A DNA stretch of 64,000 nt from Litchfieldella anticariensis FP35 = DSM 16096 (GTDB taxonomy: Bacteria; Pseudomonadota; Gammaproteobacteria; Pseudomonadales; Halomonadaceae), in contig NZ_KE332377.1 in the NCBI RefSeq assembly GCF_000409775.1, positions 496,001 through 560,000 of the forward strand, given 5' to 3'. This document shows positions 9,478 to 18,004 of the stretch, piece by piece. The translations under genes and the position numbers were made by a program. Numbering within the stretch: the first letter of the stretch is position 1; each line of letters starts with the position of its first letter. The notes below the pieces were generated by a model, which did not search any database, was not told where the DNA came from, and was given only the letters and a program-made list of their open reading frames with translations.

Positions 9478-10374
9478 ATGGTCGAGGAGAACGAATATGC
9501 CGGTTTTCTCGAGGCAGCCGGCCACCAGGTGGTTCGCATGGATGGTGTTGAGTGGTATGCCTACCAGGGATTCATGATGCCGGCTTACCTGCCGCATGTC
9601 GTGCCCAAGATCAGCACCGAGCAGGCCCGACGGCTGCTGAAGGCTTCTCGTCACCCTTTCGTTCGTTGGACGTGCGGCTTCGACAGGACTGAATCGAGCC
9701 CCTGGTGGTTCGTAGTTCGGGAAGGTCCCTATTCACTTGAGCAGTGCAGCACCAACACTCGCAGCAAGATACGTCGCGGGTTGAAGCGTTTGACGGTGCG
9801 GCGGGCCAGCTTGGACGAAATGCGAGAACAGGGACATAGCGTTTGTGTGCAGGCGGCGGCACGCTACGACACCGCTGGAGCCGCTAGCCTACCACGACAT
9901 GATGATTTTCAGCGGCGTCTCGAGGCTGCAGCAAGCTATCCCGATGTTGTGGAATATTATGCAGTCTTTCAAGGTGAACGCATGGTTGCCTTCTCTGAAA
10001 ATCATCTTCAGTCAAAGGCCGCATTCTGGGAGAATATCTGGTATGTACCTGATTCACTACGTGATTACTCCAGCTATGCACTGACTCATGTAATGCTTGA
10101 TGATTATCTCAATGCTCGTGGACTTGATTATGTAACTGATGGCAGTCGATCGATTTATCATCAAACTCAGGTGCAGAACTTTTTCATAGGAACTTTCGGT
10201 TTTACACGTCAATTCGCCAAGCTGGAGGTGGCTTATACACCACTATTTGGCGGGCTAATTACAAGTGCCTATTTTCTCCGTCACCTTCTTGGATCCCGTA
10301 CCAGAGGACGTTTCCCAATACTTGATAAGGTCGGAGCTCTCCTGACCCAAGAATCAATACGTCGAGGCTGTTGA
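9478..10374 (+). CDS. FemAB/GNAT-like acyltransferase
   Basis: A 298-residue soluble protein. WWFVVREGPYSLEQCSTNTRSKIRRGLKR (about residues 77-105) resembles the conserved N-terminal region of FemAB-like and related GNAT acyltransferases, in which a run of basic residues follows an N-x-R/K motif. YYAVFQGERMVAFSE and the YALTHVMLDDYLNARGLDYVTDGSRS block resemble acyl-CoA or aminoacyl-tRNA binding parts of the fold. In EPS clusters such proteins often attach an acetyl or aminoacyl group to an amino sugar. The start ATG follows AGGGGAAAG. The last third becomes more AT-rich than the first. The substrate is unknown, and the family call rests on pattern similarity. Confidence 0.6.
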   Translation: MVEENEYAGFLEAAGHQVVRMDGVEWYAYQGFMMPAYLPHVVPKISTEQARRLLKASRHPFVRWTCGFDRTESSPWWFVVREGPYSLEQCSTNTRSKIRRGLKRLTVRRASLDEMREQGHSVCVQAAARYDTAGAASLPRHDDFQRRLEAAASYPDVVEYYAVFQGERMVAFSENHLQSKAAFWENIWYVPDSLRDYSSYALTHVMLDDYLNARGLDYVTDGSRSIYHQTQVQNFFIGTFGFTRQFAKLEVAYTPLFGGLITSAYFLRHLLGSRTRGRFPILDKVGALLTQESIRRGC

Positions 10375-10419
10375 TTTTCATCTTCTGGTCAAGATATATC
10401 GTTCTTACAAGGGGACGTT

Positions 10420-11025
10420 ATGAAAACACTGAACCGAGTTCAGGGAATTCAAAAGCGGGGACTCGATATCTCACTAGCGCTTCTGGGGCTTATCCTTACT
10501 GGATGGCTAATCGCGCTAGCCTATCTTATTTCTAGCTTTGATACACGGAGCCATGGTCTTTTCACTCAACAGCGGGTCGGAATGGGGGGACGCATTTTCA
10601 CCCTTTATAAAATCAAGACCATGCGCCCCAGTCAACATATCCAGACCACGGTGACGACAGCAAACGATCCCCGTATTACTTGTATCGGCCACTTTCTTCG
10701 CAAGAGTAAGATCGACGAGCTTCCCCAGCTATGGAATGTGCTTATTGGTGACATGAGTTTCGTTGGCCCCCGGCCCGATGTTCCTGGTTTTGCCGATAGA
10801 CTGAATGGCGAGGCCTTGGTAATCCTCAGCGTACGTCCCGGTATTACCGGACCGGCAACATTGCATTTTCGCTACGAAGAAGATCTTCTTGCCACACAAT
10901 CGGATCCGGATACCTACAATCGCTTTGTGCTTTATCCTGAGAAAGTCCGCCTGAATATTGAATATCTCCGGGATTGGTGCCTCAAAAAAGACATACAGCT
11001 GATCTGGAAAACCCTGGTGGGCTAG
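10420..11025 (+). CDS. Initiating sugar-1-phosphate transferase (PglC/WcaJ superfamily)
   Basis: A 201-residue monotopic phosphoglycosyl transferase. It has one N-terminal hydrophobic re-entrant helix (residues about 15-36) and the family block [20 protein letters not shown] (48-67). [20 protein letters not shown] (about 99-118), with the catalytic D-E pair, is followed by PRP. Enzymes of this family move a sugar phosphate from a UDP-sugar to undecaprenyl phosphate, the first committed step of repeat-unit synthesis. It lacks the extra N-terminal membrane domain of WbaP/WcaJ, so it resembles small PglC-type enzymes. AAGGGGACG five bases before the ATG supports the start. A second gene of this family lies at 29687. 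Confidence 0.9.
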   Translation: MKTLNRVQGIQKRGLDISLALLGLILTGWLIALAYLISSFDTRSHGLFTQQRVGMGGRIFTLYKIKTMRPSQHIQTTVTTANDPRITCIGHFLRKSKIDELPQLWNVLIGDMSFVGPRPDVPGFADRLNGEALVILSVRPGITGPATLHFRYEEDLLATQSDPDTYNRFVLYPEKVRLNIEYLRDWCLKKDIQLIWKTLVG

Positions 11026-11123
11026 ATTGGTTCTATTCAAACTTAAAATAATATACAGTTTAAGTACTAGTTAATCGCTAGATCCCCCGACGCTTGAAAA
11101 TCAAAAGCCGGTAGAAATCGGCT

Positions 11124-11156
11124 GCAATCTTACTCCATTGCGATGGAGTTGATTGC
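11124..11156. terminator. Inverted repeat downstream of the sugar transferase
   Basis: GCAATC-tt-ACTCCAT, then a four-base loop TGCG, then ATGGAGT-t-GATTGC: two perfect arms of 7 and 6 pairs separated by a small asymmetric bulge. It lies between the sugar transferase stop (11025) and the aminotransferase start (11216). The U-run after it is poor, so it could be a weak terminator, a processing hairpin, or a structure controlling translation of the next gene. A smaller hairpin (GCGGG...CCCGC, about 11163-11178) follows it. Confidence 0.4.
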
Positions 11157-11215
11157 TTCTTGGCGGGCTACTTCCCGCTACATGTTTTCTTTCCAACCAG
11201 AGCAGGGTGACTGTC

Positions 11216-12430
11216 ATGATTAATGGTCCATTTTCCCCTTGGCCGTCCTACAGCAAAGCCGAGGCCGAGGCCGTCTCTCAGGTTCTATTATCCAACCGGG
11301 TCAATTATTGGACGGGAGATGAAGTACAACAATTCGAACGCGAATTTGCCCGATTCGCCGACTCCGAATATGCCATCGCGGTCAGCAATGGCACTACCGC
11401 TCTTGAACTGGCACTCAAAGGGCTAGGGATTGGTCATGGTGATGAGGTCATCGTCACATCTCGCACCTTCCTGGCATCGGTATCCTCGATCGTGACAGCA
11501 GGGGCGGTACCTGTCTTTGCCGATGTGGATCGCGATTCGCAGAATATCACGGTCGACTCGGTATGCCGGGTGATGTCGTCGCGCACTAAGGCGATCATCG
11601 CTGTGCATCTGGCTGGTTGGCCTTGTGAAATGGAGGGGCTCATGGCGCTGGCCGAGGAACATGGCCTGTATGTCATCGAGGATTGTGCTCAGGCCCATGG
11701 TGCTATCTACAAAGGGTGTTCGGTGGGGTCGATCGGCCATGTCGGTGCTTGGTCGTTCTGTCAGGACAAGATCATCACCACCGGTGGGGAAGGGGGCATG
11801 GTCACCACCAATGACTTTGATCTGTGGGAGCGCATGTGGGCTTATAAGGATCATGGCAAGAGCTGGAATGCCTTTTACAAACGTGAGCACCCGCCGGGAT
11901 TTCGTTGGTTGCACGAGAGCTTCGGCACCAACTGGCGTCTTACCGCGATGCAAGCGGCTATCGGGCGTATTCAGCTTGCGCGGATGCCCGAGTGGAAGTC
12001 CATTCGCCGGGCCAATGCCGAACGTATCTGGGAGACGGCCCGCGAGTGCCCGGGGATTCGTGTGCCGACGCTTCCGAAGTATATCGAACACGCTGCCTAC
12101 AAGTGCTATGTGTTTGTCGAACCCGAATATCTGGCTGCTGGCTGGCATCGCGACCGCATACTGAGTGAAATCATTGCCCGTGGTGTGCCGTGCTTCGCTG
12201 GTTCCTGCTCTGAAGTCTATCTCGAGAGGGCTTTCGATGGCACCGGATGGCGTCCCAAGCAACCCTTGCCGGTGGCCAAGGAGCTAGGCGAGACCAGCCT
12301 GATGTTTCTCTGCCACCCCACCCTTACCGAGGTTGAAATCGATAAGACTTGCCAAGTGCTGAGGGAGGTAACGTCGGAGGCATTCGCTTGGCACCAATCA
12401 ATGTCGTATTCGGCCAGTGTCAGGTGCTAA
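11216..12430 (+). CDS. DegT/DnrJ/EryC1/StrS aminotransferase
   Basis: A 404-residue PLP-dependent sugar aminotransferase. SNGTTALELALKGLGIGHGD (about residues 60-79) binds the PLP phosphate. VIEDCAQAHGA (about 153-163) contains the Asp that pairs with the PLP pyridine nitrogen, and WSFCQDKIITTGGEGGM (about 180-196) contains the Schiff-base Lys. Such enzymes transaminate UDP- or dTDP-keto sugars to amino sugars. The ATG at 11216 is chosen because AGGGTGA lies five bases upstream; an in-frame extension back to 11153 has no homologous sequence. It could use the 4-keto sugar from the CapD/WbpM-like dehydratase or RfbB in this window, but the specific product is not predictable. Confidence 0.88.
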   Translation: MINGPFSPWPSYSKAEAEAVSQVLLSNRVNYWTGDEVQQFEREFARFADSEYAIAVSNGTTALELALKGLGIGHGDEVIVTSRTFLASVSSIVTAGAVPVFADVDRDSQNITVDSVCRVMSSRTKAIIAVHLAGWPCEMEGLMALAEEHGLYVIEDCAQAHGAIYKGCSVGSIGHVGAWSFCQDKIITTGGEGGMVTTNDFDLWERMWAYKDHGKSWNAFYKREHPPGFRWLHESFGTNWRLTAMQAAIGRIQLARMPEWKSIRRANAERIWETARECPGIRVPTLPKYIEHAAYKCYVFVEPEYLAAGWHRDRILSEIIARGVPCFAGSCSEVYLERAFDGTGWRPKQPLPVAKELGETSLMFLCHPTLTEVEIDKTCQVLREVTSEAFAWHQSMSYSASVRC

Positions 12431-12617
12431 ACGGAGACGACTAAAAACGAAATGCGATGGTAAACGTGCGGTCTGCAATGCTTCCCTGCCGCCATTGAGC
12501 AGGGTTTGCTTCGGCAATGTGGTCGCGCTTGTCGTCTTTTTGTCCGGCATTCGGCTTGGATAAGAGAGGGCTGCTTCAACATCACCGTGCATAGGATCGT
12601 AGTAAACCCTGAGTTTT

Positions 12618-12655
12618 ATCCCGCGGGGAGGCATGCACCAGCCAAATCGCGGGAT
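12618..12655 (+). terminator. Candidate rho-independent terminator in the wza leader region
   Basis: ATCCCGCG at 12618-12625 pairs perfectly with CGCGGGAT at 12648-12655, and the second arm runs into TTTTTC. The loop is long (22 bases). It lies in the 532-base gap between the aminotransferase and wza, where the upstream EPS transcription unit could end before the ops-controlled one begins. Confidence 0.45.
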
Positions 12656-12940
12656 TTTTCGTTTATGTAGCCTAGAAATCATAAAAGTCAAGATGACTTT
12701 CACAATACTAATTGCGGGTCACTCTCTCAGTATCGCCAAGCTTTGGTTAGTGGCATTCCTAATATAGGAAGAAATAAAAAAATCAGCATGTGAAAAACTG
12801 AATGATATGTAAGCTTGTGTAATGGGGGAGGTGTCTATCAATTCAAACCTCTTGGTTACTACATACGATGTAAGTGCGAACACTTTGTAACAGTCAGTTA
12901 ATTTCGACAGCTTCAGGGATGATCGCAACAGCAACCCTGG

Positions 12941-12952
12941 GGCGGTAGCGTG
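12941..12952 (+). promoter_or_regulatory. ops element (JUMPstart), RfaH recruitment site
   Basis: GGCGGTAGCGTG matches the operon polarity suppressor (ops) core exactly. It is preceded by CCCTGG and, further upstream, by CAG/AGGG-type sequence similar to the rest of the JUMPstart element. It is nine bases from the wza start at 12963. In enterobacteria this DNA element pauses RNA polymerase and loads RfaH, which suppresses termination through long capsule, O-antigen and haemolysin operons. It predicts that wza and the following genes are transcribed as a long RfaH-dependent operon. Confidence 0.88.
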
Positions 12953-12962
12953 GGGAACAAAA

Positions 12963-14093
12963 ATGGATACTACCGGAACCAGACGCTCTGTGGTGACATG
13001 GCTGTTCATCGTGTTGTTGGCCGGTGCTCTGTCCGGATGCGCCTGGGCCCCCGGTGGGCATATGGACTATGACACCGAGGGGCCAGATATCAGCCACTTG
13101 GTGGATATCGAGCCAATTACCCCAGAGCTAGTAGCAACTTACCGTCGTAAGTTAAACGGTGATACCGCAAGCTTGATGCCGCCACAACTGCAAGAAGAAA
13201 TTGATAACTATCTGTATCTGATTGAACCTGGCGATATCCTCAGTATTATCGTCTATGACCATCCCGAACTGACGATTCCCGCTGGCGCCGAGCGCAGTGC
13301 GGCGGAAAGCGGTAATACCGTGCATCCTGATGGCACCATCTTTTATCCCTATATCGGCCGAGTGCAGGTCGCTGGCAGAACCGTTGACGAAATCCGCGTC
13401 ATACTGACGCGGCGCCTGGCCACCTATATTACCGACCCTCAGATTGAGGTAAGCGTCGCTGCCTATCGCTCCAAGAAAGTCTATGTCAGTGGTGCCGTTA
13501 ATACGCCTGGCACCCTGCCGATCACCAACGAACCGCTGACCGTACTCGATGCTATCAGCGAGGTTGGTGGTCCCTCGGGCGAGGCGAATTGGCACAATGT
13601 GATTCTAAATCGTGATGGTCGGAAAGAAGAGTTATCTCTTTATGCACTACTGAGGCAAGGGGATCAGACCCAGAATCGTCTATTGCGTGATGGTGATGCC
13701 TTGCATGTAACGACCCTGGAGAACCAGAACGTGGCGGTCCTCGGAGAGGTGCGTAGCCCTGGTAACCTGACCTTGGGTAATGAGCGCATCACACTGACCG
13801 ATGCTCTAGCTAGAGCTGGTGGAGTGGTGCAGACACGGGCAGAACCTTCGGGCATCTTCGTGATTCGCGTCCAGCCGGAAGAGAGTGACAAGCTAGCTAC
13901 CGTTTATCAACTCGATATCAGCGATGCCACTGCATTGACCATGGGGACTCACTTCCCCCTGGAACCGCAGGATGTGGTCTATGTGACCACTGCGCCGCTG
14001 GCTCGCTGGAACACTGTGATCAGCTTGCTGCTTCCGTCGGTGGTACTACCGGGCACATTCGCCGAAACCTCGGCTGATCTCAACGACTTGTAA
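12963..14093 (+). CDS. wza: Wza-type outer-membrane polysaccharide export lipoprotein
   Basis: A 376-residue lipoprotein. A positively charged N-terminus and hydrophobic segment (residues 8-22) end in the lipobox ALSGC with the lipidated Cys26. The mature part starts the poly-export domain (IEPGDILSIIVYDHPELTIP, about 82-101), followed by soluble ligand-binding beta-grasp (SLBB) repeats such as VYVSGAVNTPGTLPI (about 178) and VAVLGEVRSPGNLTLG (about 257). Wza forms the octameric outer-membrane channel for capsule or EPS export and docks on the Wzc kinase. It is the first gene after the ops element and is followed closely by wzb and wzc. The length is typical for the family. Confidence 0.95.
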   Translation: MDTTGTRRSVVTWLFIVLLAGALSGCAWAPGGHMDYDTEGPDISHLVDIEPITPELVATYRRKLNGDTASLMPPQLQEEIDNYLYLIEPGDILSIIVYDHPELTIPAGAERSAAESGNTVHPDGTIFYPYIGRVQVAGRTVDEIRVILTRRLATYITDPQIEVSVAAYRSKKVYVSGAVNTPGTLPITNEPLTVLDAISEVGGPSGEANWHNVILNRDGRKEELSLYALLRQGDQTQNRLLRDGDALHVTTLENQNVAVLGEVRSPGNLTLGNERITLTDALARAGGVVQTRAEPSGIFVIRVQPEESDKLATVYQLDISDATALTMGTHFPLEPQDVVYVTTAPLARWNTVISLLLPSVVLPGTFAETSADLNDL

Positions 14094-14099
14094 GTTTCA

Positions 14100-14549
14100 A
14101 TGTTCGATTCACTCCTGGTCGTCTGTCGAGCCAATATCTGCCGTAGCCCAGTGGCGGCAGCCATGCTTCGGCAGCGACTCCCGGACCACCGGATACAATC
14201 TGCAGGGGTGGCAGCACTTGTTGGCCATGGTGTCGAGCCCACCGCCCGCCAGCTCGGCGAAGCCGATGGGCTTGATCTCAGCCTGCATCACGCGCGCCAG
14301 CTCGACGCTACCCTGCTCGGGGAAGCAGACCTGGTGCTGGTCATGAGCGAAAGCCAACGAGGTGAGATAGGCAGCCGTTGGCCAGCCGCTCTTGGAAAGA
14401 CCATGCGCCTGGGGCATTGGTTGGAAGACGGCCGCGGCCAGGACATTCCCGATCCTTATCGCAAGAGCCGAGAGGCCTATGTCCACGTCCACCGCCTGTT
14501 GGCAACAGCCGTTGACGAATGGCAGCGCAGGCTAGCTCAAGTTCATTAG
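14100..14549 (+). CDS. wzb: Low-molecular-weight protein-tyrosine phosphatase (Wzb)
   Basis: A 149-residue LMW-PTP. The phosphate-binding loop VCRANICRS carries the nucleophile Cys9 and Arg15, and the general-acid motif DPY occurs at about residues 118-120. Wzb dephosphorylates the C-terminal tyrosines of the Wzc kinase, and the cycle of phosphorylation is needed for high-molecular-weight polymer export. It begins six bases after the wza stop, and the wzc start follows eight bases after its stop, giving a compact wza-wzb-wzc unit. The usual Gly of C-x-G-N is Ala here (CRAN), a common variation. Confidence 0.94.
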   Translation: MFDSLLVVCRANICRSPVAAAMLRQRLPDHRIQSAGVAALVGHGVEPTARQLGEADGLDLSLHHARQLDATLLGEADLVLVMSESQRGEIGSRWPAALGKTMRLGHWLEDGRGQDIPDPYRKSREAYVHVHRLLATAVDEWQRRLAQVH

Positions 14550-14557
14550 GATACCCA

Positions 14558-16756
14558 ATGACGCAAATGCCCTCGATCCCAAGCGCTTCCAAGGAGAGTG
14601 ATGAAATTGAGCTTGGGCGCATTTTCGGCGTGCTGCTCGATCATAAGTGGTGGATCATTTTCATCACGATTTTTTCCGCGTTGCTTGGCATCGTCTATTC
14701 CACACTGTCGACTCCCATCTACCAAGGTGATGCCTTGGTGCAGATCGAACGTCGCTCCACTCTCAGCCCACTGGGAGACCTGAGCAATGTGCTGGGTGTC
14801 GAGGATTTCAACACGTCGGCTGAGATTCAGATCCTGCAGTCGAGAATGGTGCTGGGCCAAGCTGTTGATAGACTGGGCCAGGATACGTTAATCATGCCTG
14901 TATCCCTTCCCTACATCGGTGACTACATCATGCGTCGTGGTATTCCACGACCAAGTTTCATGGAAGGACAGCCGCATATCTGGGGAGGGGAGAGCATCGA
15001 GGTGGCACGCTTCCAACTGGCGGCGGGGCGACGTGGGCAAGTCATCGTCGTGGAACGCGCCAACAACGAGAGCTATCGTGTTCTGATCAACGACCAGCCT
15101 GTAGGAATCGGTGATATTGGCCGAGTGGTCGTCTTCCTCGATGGTGAGCTCGAGTTACGCATCGACGAGTTCAATGCCCCACCGGGTGCGCAATTCCGCC
15201 TGTTCAAAATGCCTCGCAGTTCGGCGATCAGTTCGTTAGGCAGTAGGTTGCTAATATTGGAAGCTGGTGGGCGTGGAACATCGACCGGTGTGTTGCGGCT
15301 CTCTATGACAGGCACCGACAGGCAAGAGATCGAGAACTCATTGAATGCCGTTGTCGAAACCTTCCTGACTCAGAACATCGAAAGGCAGTCGGCGCAAGCC
15401 GAACAGAGTCTGGCCTTTCTGGAAGAGCAGGCGCCGGAGCTGCGCAGCCAGCTCAAACTGGCGGAAGAGCGACTCAATGAATACCGAGTCAAGTTGGATA
15501 GCATCGATGTCTCCAGTGAGGCACAGACCGCCATACAGCGATACATCGCGATCGAAGGGCGGCTAAACGAGCTGGAATTCGAAGAAGCCGAATTGGCTCA
15601 GCTCTTCCAGCCCAGCCACCCTAGCTATCAGGCCTTGATGCGCCAGAAACAGCATCTGGCGGATGAAAAAGCCGAGCTCAATGCACGGGTGAACGAACTA
15701 CCGGCTGCCCAGCAGGAAGTGTTGCGGCTGACGCGCGATGTAGAGGTCACCCAGGCAATTTACGTCAACGTGCTGAATAAAATCCAGGAACTGCAGGTAG
15801 CCAAGGCAGGTTCTATCGGTAACGTGCGTATCATCGACCGAGCACAAGTTGGATACTGGCCCATCGCTCCCAACAAGACACGGATCGTGATCCTGGCAAC
15901 CTTGATCGGTTGCATGTTGGCGGTAGGTGGTGTGCTGCTGCGTGCTTTATTGCGCCGCGGGGTGGAAACACCTGAACAAATCGAGGCAACGGGGGTGCCG
16001 GTTTATGCCACGATTCCCTTGTCCGATGGCCAATCGAAGCTGGTAACGCGAGTCAAGCATCGCCGGGATCGTACTGGGAAACAGGTGATCAGCGGTATCT
16101 TGGCGAGCCTCAATCCTACTGACCCGGCTGTCGAGGCCTTACGTAGCCTTCGTACCAGCTTGCATTTTGTCATGTTGGAAGCCAAGAACAACCTTATCAT
16201 GGTCACCGGCTCAAGTCCTGGGGCTGGAAAAAGCTTTGTGACGATCAACTTGGGGGTGACTTGCGCCCAAGCAGGCCAAAAAGTACTGATTATCGATGCT
16301 GACATGCGCAAGGGCCAAGTGCATAACGCCTTCGCTGAAACTTCAAAAGGTGGACTTTCTGAACTGTTAGCTGGAAAGGTGGAATGGCAAGAGGTCATTC
16401 GCCCTACTAGAGTGCCTGGCTTGTTTTATATATCGCGCGGAGAAGCGCCTCCTAATCCATCCGAGCTGTTGGTGCATGAGAATTTTAACTGGTTTCTGGA
16501 TGGATTTAGTCCTGAATATGATTTGGTCATTATCGATACTCCCCCGGCCTTGGCGGTGACCGATGCTGCAATCGTTGGCAAACGGGTAGGTACTACGCTG
16601 CTGGTTGCACGCTTTCGGATGAATACACCACGCGAAATCAGTGCTGCTCTTCGTCGTCTGGAAACGGCGGGTGTCACGGTCAAGGGCTGTATTCTCAATG
16701 CCATGGAGAATAAAGCGGCTGTCGGATATGGCTACCATCACTATGTATACAAGTAA
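14558..16756 (+). CDS. wzc: Wzc-type polysaccharide co-polymerase and BY-kinase
   Basis: A 732-residue inner-membrane protein. It has a Wzz domain with a first membrane helix (about residues 29-49), a long periplasmic coiled-coil region (about 280-430), a second helix (about 445-467) and a cytoplasmic bacterial tyrosine kinase. The kinase has Walker A GSSPGAGKS (about 551), Walker A' LIIDADMRKG (about 578) and Walker B LVIIDTPP (about 661). The C-terminus YGYHHYVYK is the tyrosine cluster for autophosphorylation. It controls chain length and export together with Wza and Wzb. The ATG at 14558 is favoured over an upstream frame overlapping wzb, because a TTAGG site precedes it and family members start near this point. 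Confidence 0.95.
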   Translation: MTQMPSIPSASKESDEIELGRIFGVLLDHKWWIIFITIFSALLGIVYSTLSTPIYQGDALVQIERRSTLSPLGDLSNVLGVEDFNTSAEIQILQSRMVLGQAVDRLGQDTLIMPVSLPYIGDYIMRRGIPRPSFMEGQPHIWGGESIEVARFQLAAGRRGQVIVVERANNESYRVLINDQPVGIGDIGRVVVFLDGELELRIDEFNAPPGAQFRLFKMPRSSAISSLGSRLLILEAGGRGTSTGVLRLSMTGTDRQEIENSLNAVVETFLTQNIERQSAQAEQSLAFLEEQAPELRSQLKLAEERLNEYRVKLDSIDVSSEAQTAIQRYIAIEGRLNELEFEEAELAQLFQPSHPSYQALMRQKQHLADEKAELNARVNELPAAQQEVLRLTRDVEVTQAIYVNVLNKIQELQVAKAGSIGNVRIIDRAQVGYWPIAPNKTRIVILATLIGCMLAVGGVLLRALLRRGVETPEQIEATGVPVYATIPLSDGQSKLVTRVKHRRDRTGKQVISGILASLNPTDPAVEALRSLRTSLHFVMLEAKNNLIMVTGSSPGAGKSFVTINLGVTCAQAGQKVLIIDADMRKGQVHNAFAETSKGGLSELLAGKVEWQEVIRPTRVPGLFYISRGEAPPNPSELLVHENFNWFLDGFSPEYDLVIIDTPPALAVTDAAIVGKRVGTTLLVARFRMNTPREISAALRRLETAGVTVKGCILNAMENKAAVGYGYHHYVYK

Positions 16757-16810
16757 TATTGGCTGAATGTGTTTCCCTTAATCTATTTTAATCACATTGT
16801 AGTTTAAATT

Positions 16811-17911
16811 ATGAAACTACTTATTACCGGTGGGGCAGGTTTTATCGGGTCAGCCGTTATTCGATACATCATCGGCAATACCATTGACGAGGTCGTCAAT
16901 GTCGATAAGCTCACCTACGCTGGTAACCTTGAATCGCTTGACGGAGTGGCCAACAGTCGCCGCTATGCTTTCGAGCTAGTGGACATCTGTGATCGTGCCG
17001 CGTTGGAACGCGTCTTCGAAAAACATCAGCCGGATGCCGTAATGCACCTGGCGGCGGAAAGTCATGTCGACCGTTCGATCGATGGCCCTTCCACCTTCAT
17101 TGAGACCAATATCGTCGGCACTTATACGATGCTGGAAGTGGCGCGAAGCTACTGGCAAAGATTGGGCGGAATGCGCAGGGCTGCATTTCGCTTCCATCAT
17201 ATATCTACCGACGAGGTCTATGGCGATCTGGGAAGGTCTGACGGGCTTTTCACTGAGCAAACACATTATGCCCCCAGCTCACCCTATTCGGCCAGCAAAG
17301 CTAGCTCGGATCATCTGGTGCGGGCTTGGCAGCGGACCTACGGCATGCCGACGCTTATTACCAACTGTTCCAACAACTACGGTCCCTATCATTTCCCCGA
17401 AAAGCTGATACCTCTGGTGATTCTCAATGCATTGGAGGGCAAGCCTCTGCCAGTTTACGGCAAGGGTGAGCAGATTCGAGACTGGCTCTACGTGGAAGAT
17501 CATGCTCGCGCACTGTATAGGGTGGTGACCAAAGGAGTGGTCGGTGAGACGTACAACATCGGTGGCCATAGCGAAAAAAACAATATCGAAGTCGTCAATA
17601 CGCTTTGTGCACTGCTCGACGAACTTGCCCCGGTATCCAAGAACGCCAACTTGCGACCTGCCCGATCCTCCTTACGACTCTACCGCGAACTGATCACCTT
17701 CGTGGAGGACCGACCAGGGCATGACAGGCGCTATGCCATCGATGCTGGCAAGATCGAGCGTGAACTGGGTTGGACACCTAAAGAGACTTTCGAAAGTGGC
17801 ATCCGCAAGACGGTGCAGTGGTATCTCGATAATCAGACATGGTGCCGGCGTGTACAGGATGGAAGTTATCAGCGTGAGAGATTGGGTGTGATACGTAGGG
17901 AGGCAGTATGA
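16811..17911 (+). CDS. rfbB: dTDP-glucose 4,6-dehydratase
   Basis: A 366-residue short-chain dehydrogenase/reductase of extended type. TGGAGFIGS (residues 6-14) binds [11 protein letters not shown] (about 133-140) has the catalytic Thr-Asp-Glu set, and YSASK (about 159-163) holds the catalytic Tyr and Lys. [19 protein letters not shown] is highly characteristic of RmlB/RfbB. It converts dTDP-glucose to dTDP-4-keto-6-deoxyglucose, the branch point to rhamnose and other deoxysugars. The partner genes rfbA, rfbC and rfbD are absent from the window, and what follows is a tiny coupled reading frame and then AT-rich foreign-looking DNA. It ends the high-GC segment. Confidence 0.95.
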   Translation: MKLLITGGAGFIGSAVIRYIIGNTIDEVVNVDKLTYAGNLESLDGVANSRRYAFELVDICDRAALERVFEKHQPDAVMHLAAESHVDRSIDGPSTFIETNIVGTYTMLEVARSYWQRLGGMRRAAFRFHHISTDEVYGDLGRSDGLFTEQTHYAPSSPYSASKASSDHLVRAWQRTYGMPTLITNCSNNYGPYHFPEKLIPLVILNALEGKPLPVYGKGEQIRDWLYVEDHARALYRVVTKGVVGETYNIGGHSEKNNIEVVNTLCALLDELAPVSKNANLRPARSSLRLYRELITFVEDRPGHDRRYAIDAGKIERELGWTPKETFESGIRKTVQWYLDNQTWCRRVQDGSYQRERLGVIRREAV

Positions 17912-17967
17912 AAGATGTCATTCCTGCTGATGGCGAAGATGGTAACAATGTTTGGCTATCTAAATGA
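17908..17967 (+). pseudogene. Short coupled reading frame after rfbB, probable gene stub
   Basis: An ATG overlapping the rfbB stop (ATGA), with GGGAGG upstream, opens a frame of only 19 codons (MKDVIPADG...WLSK). Strong translational coupling and an abrupt end exactly where base composition turns AT-rich suggest the 5' stub of a gene that followed rfbB before replacement by the island at 17.9-28.6 kb. I cannot say which gene it was. A real small peptide cannot be excluded. Confidence 0.3.
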
Positions 17968-18004
17968 CAAACCCAGCGCTTGATAAAGTTGATAGGGAAT
18001 AGTT

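Larger units (their letters stand above)
12431..12962 (+). promoter_or_regulatory. Long leader region upstream of wza
   Basis: A 532-base stretch with no credible gene. It holds the inverted repeat described at 12618-12655, an AT-rich section (about 12660-12880) suitable for a promoter, and the JUMPstart/ops element just before the wza start. I could not identify a convincing -35/-10 pair. The arrangement of AT-rich promoter zone, untranslated leader and ops site close to the first gene is that of RfaH-controlled surface polysaccharide operons. Confidence 0.55.
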
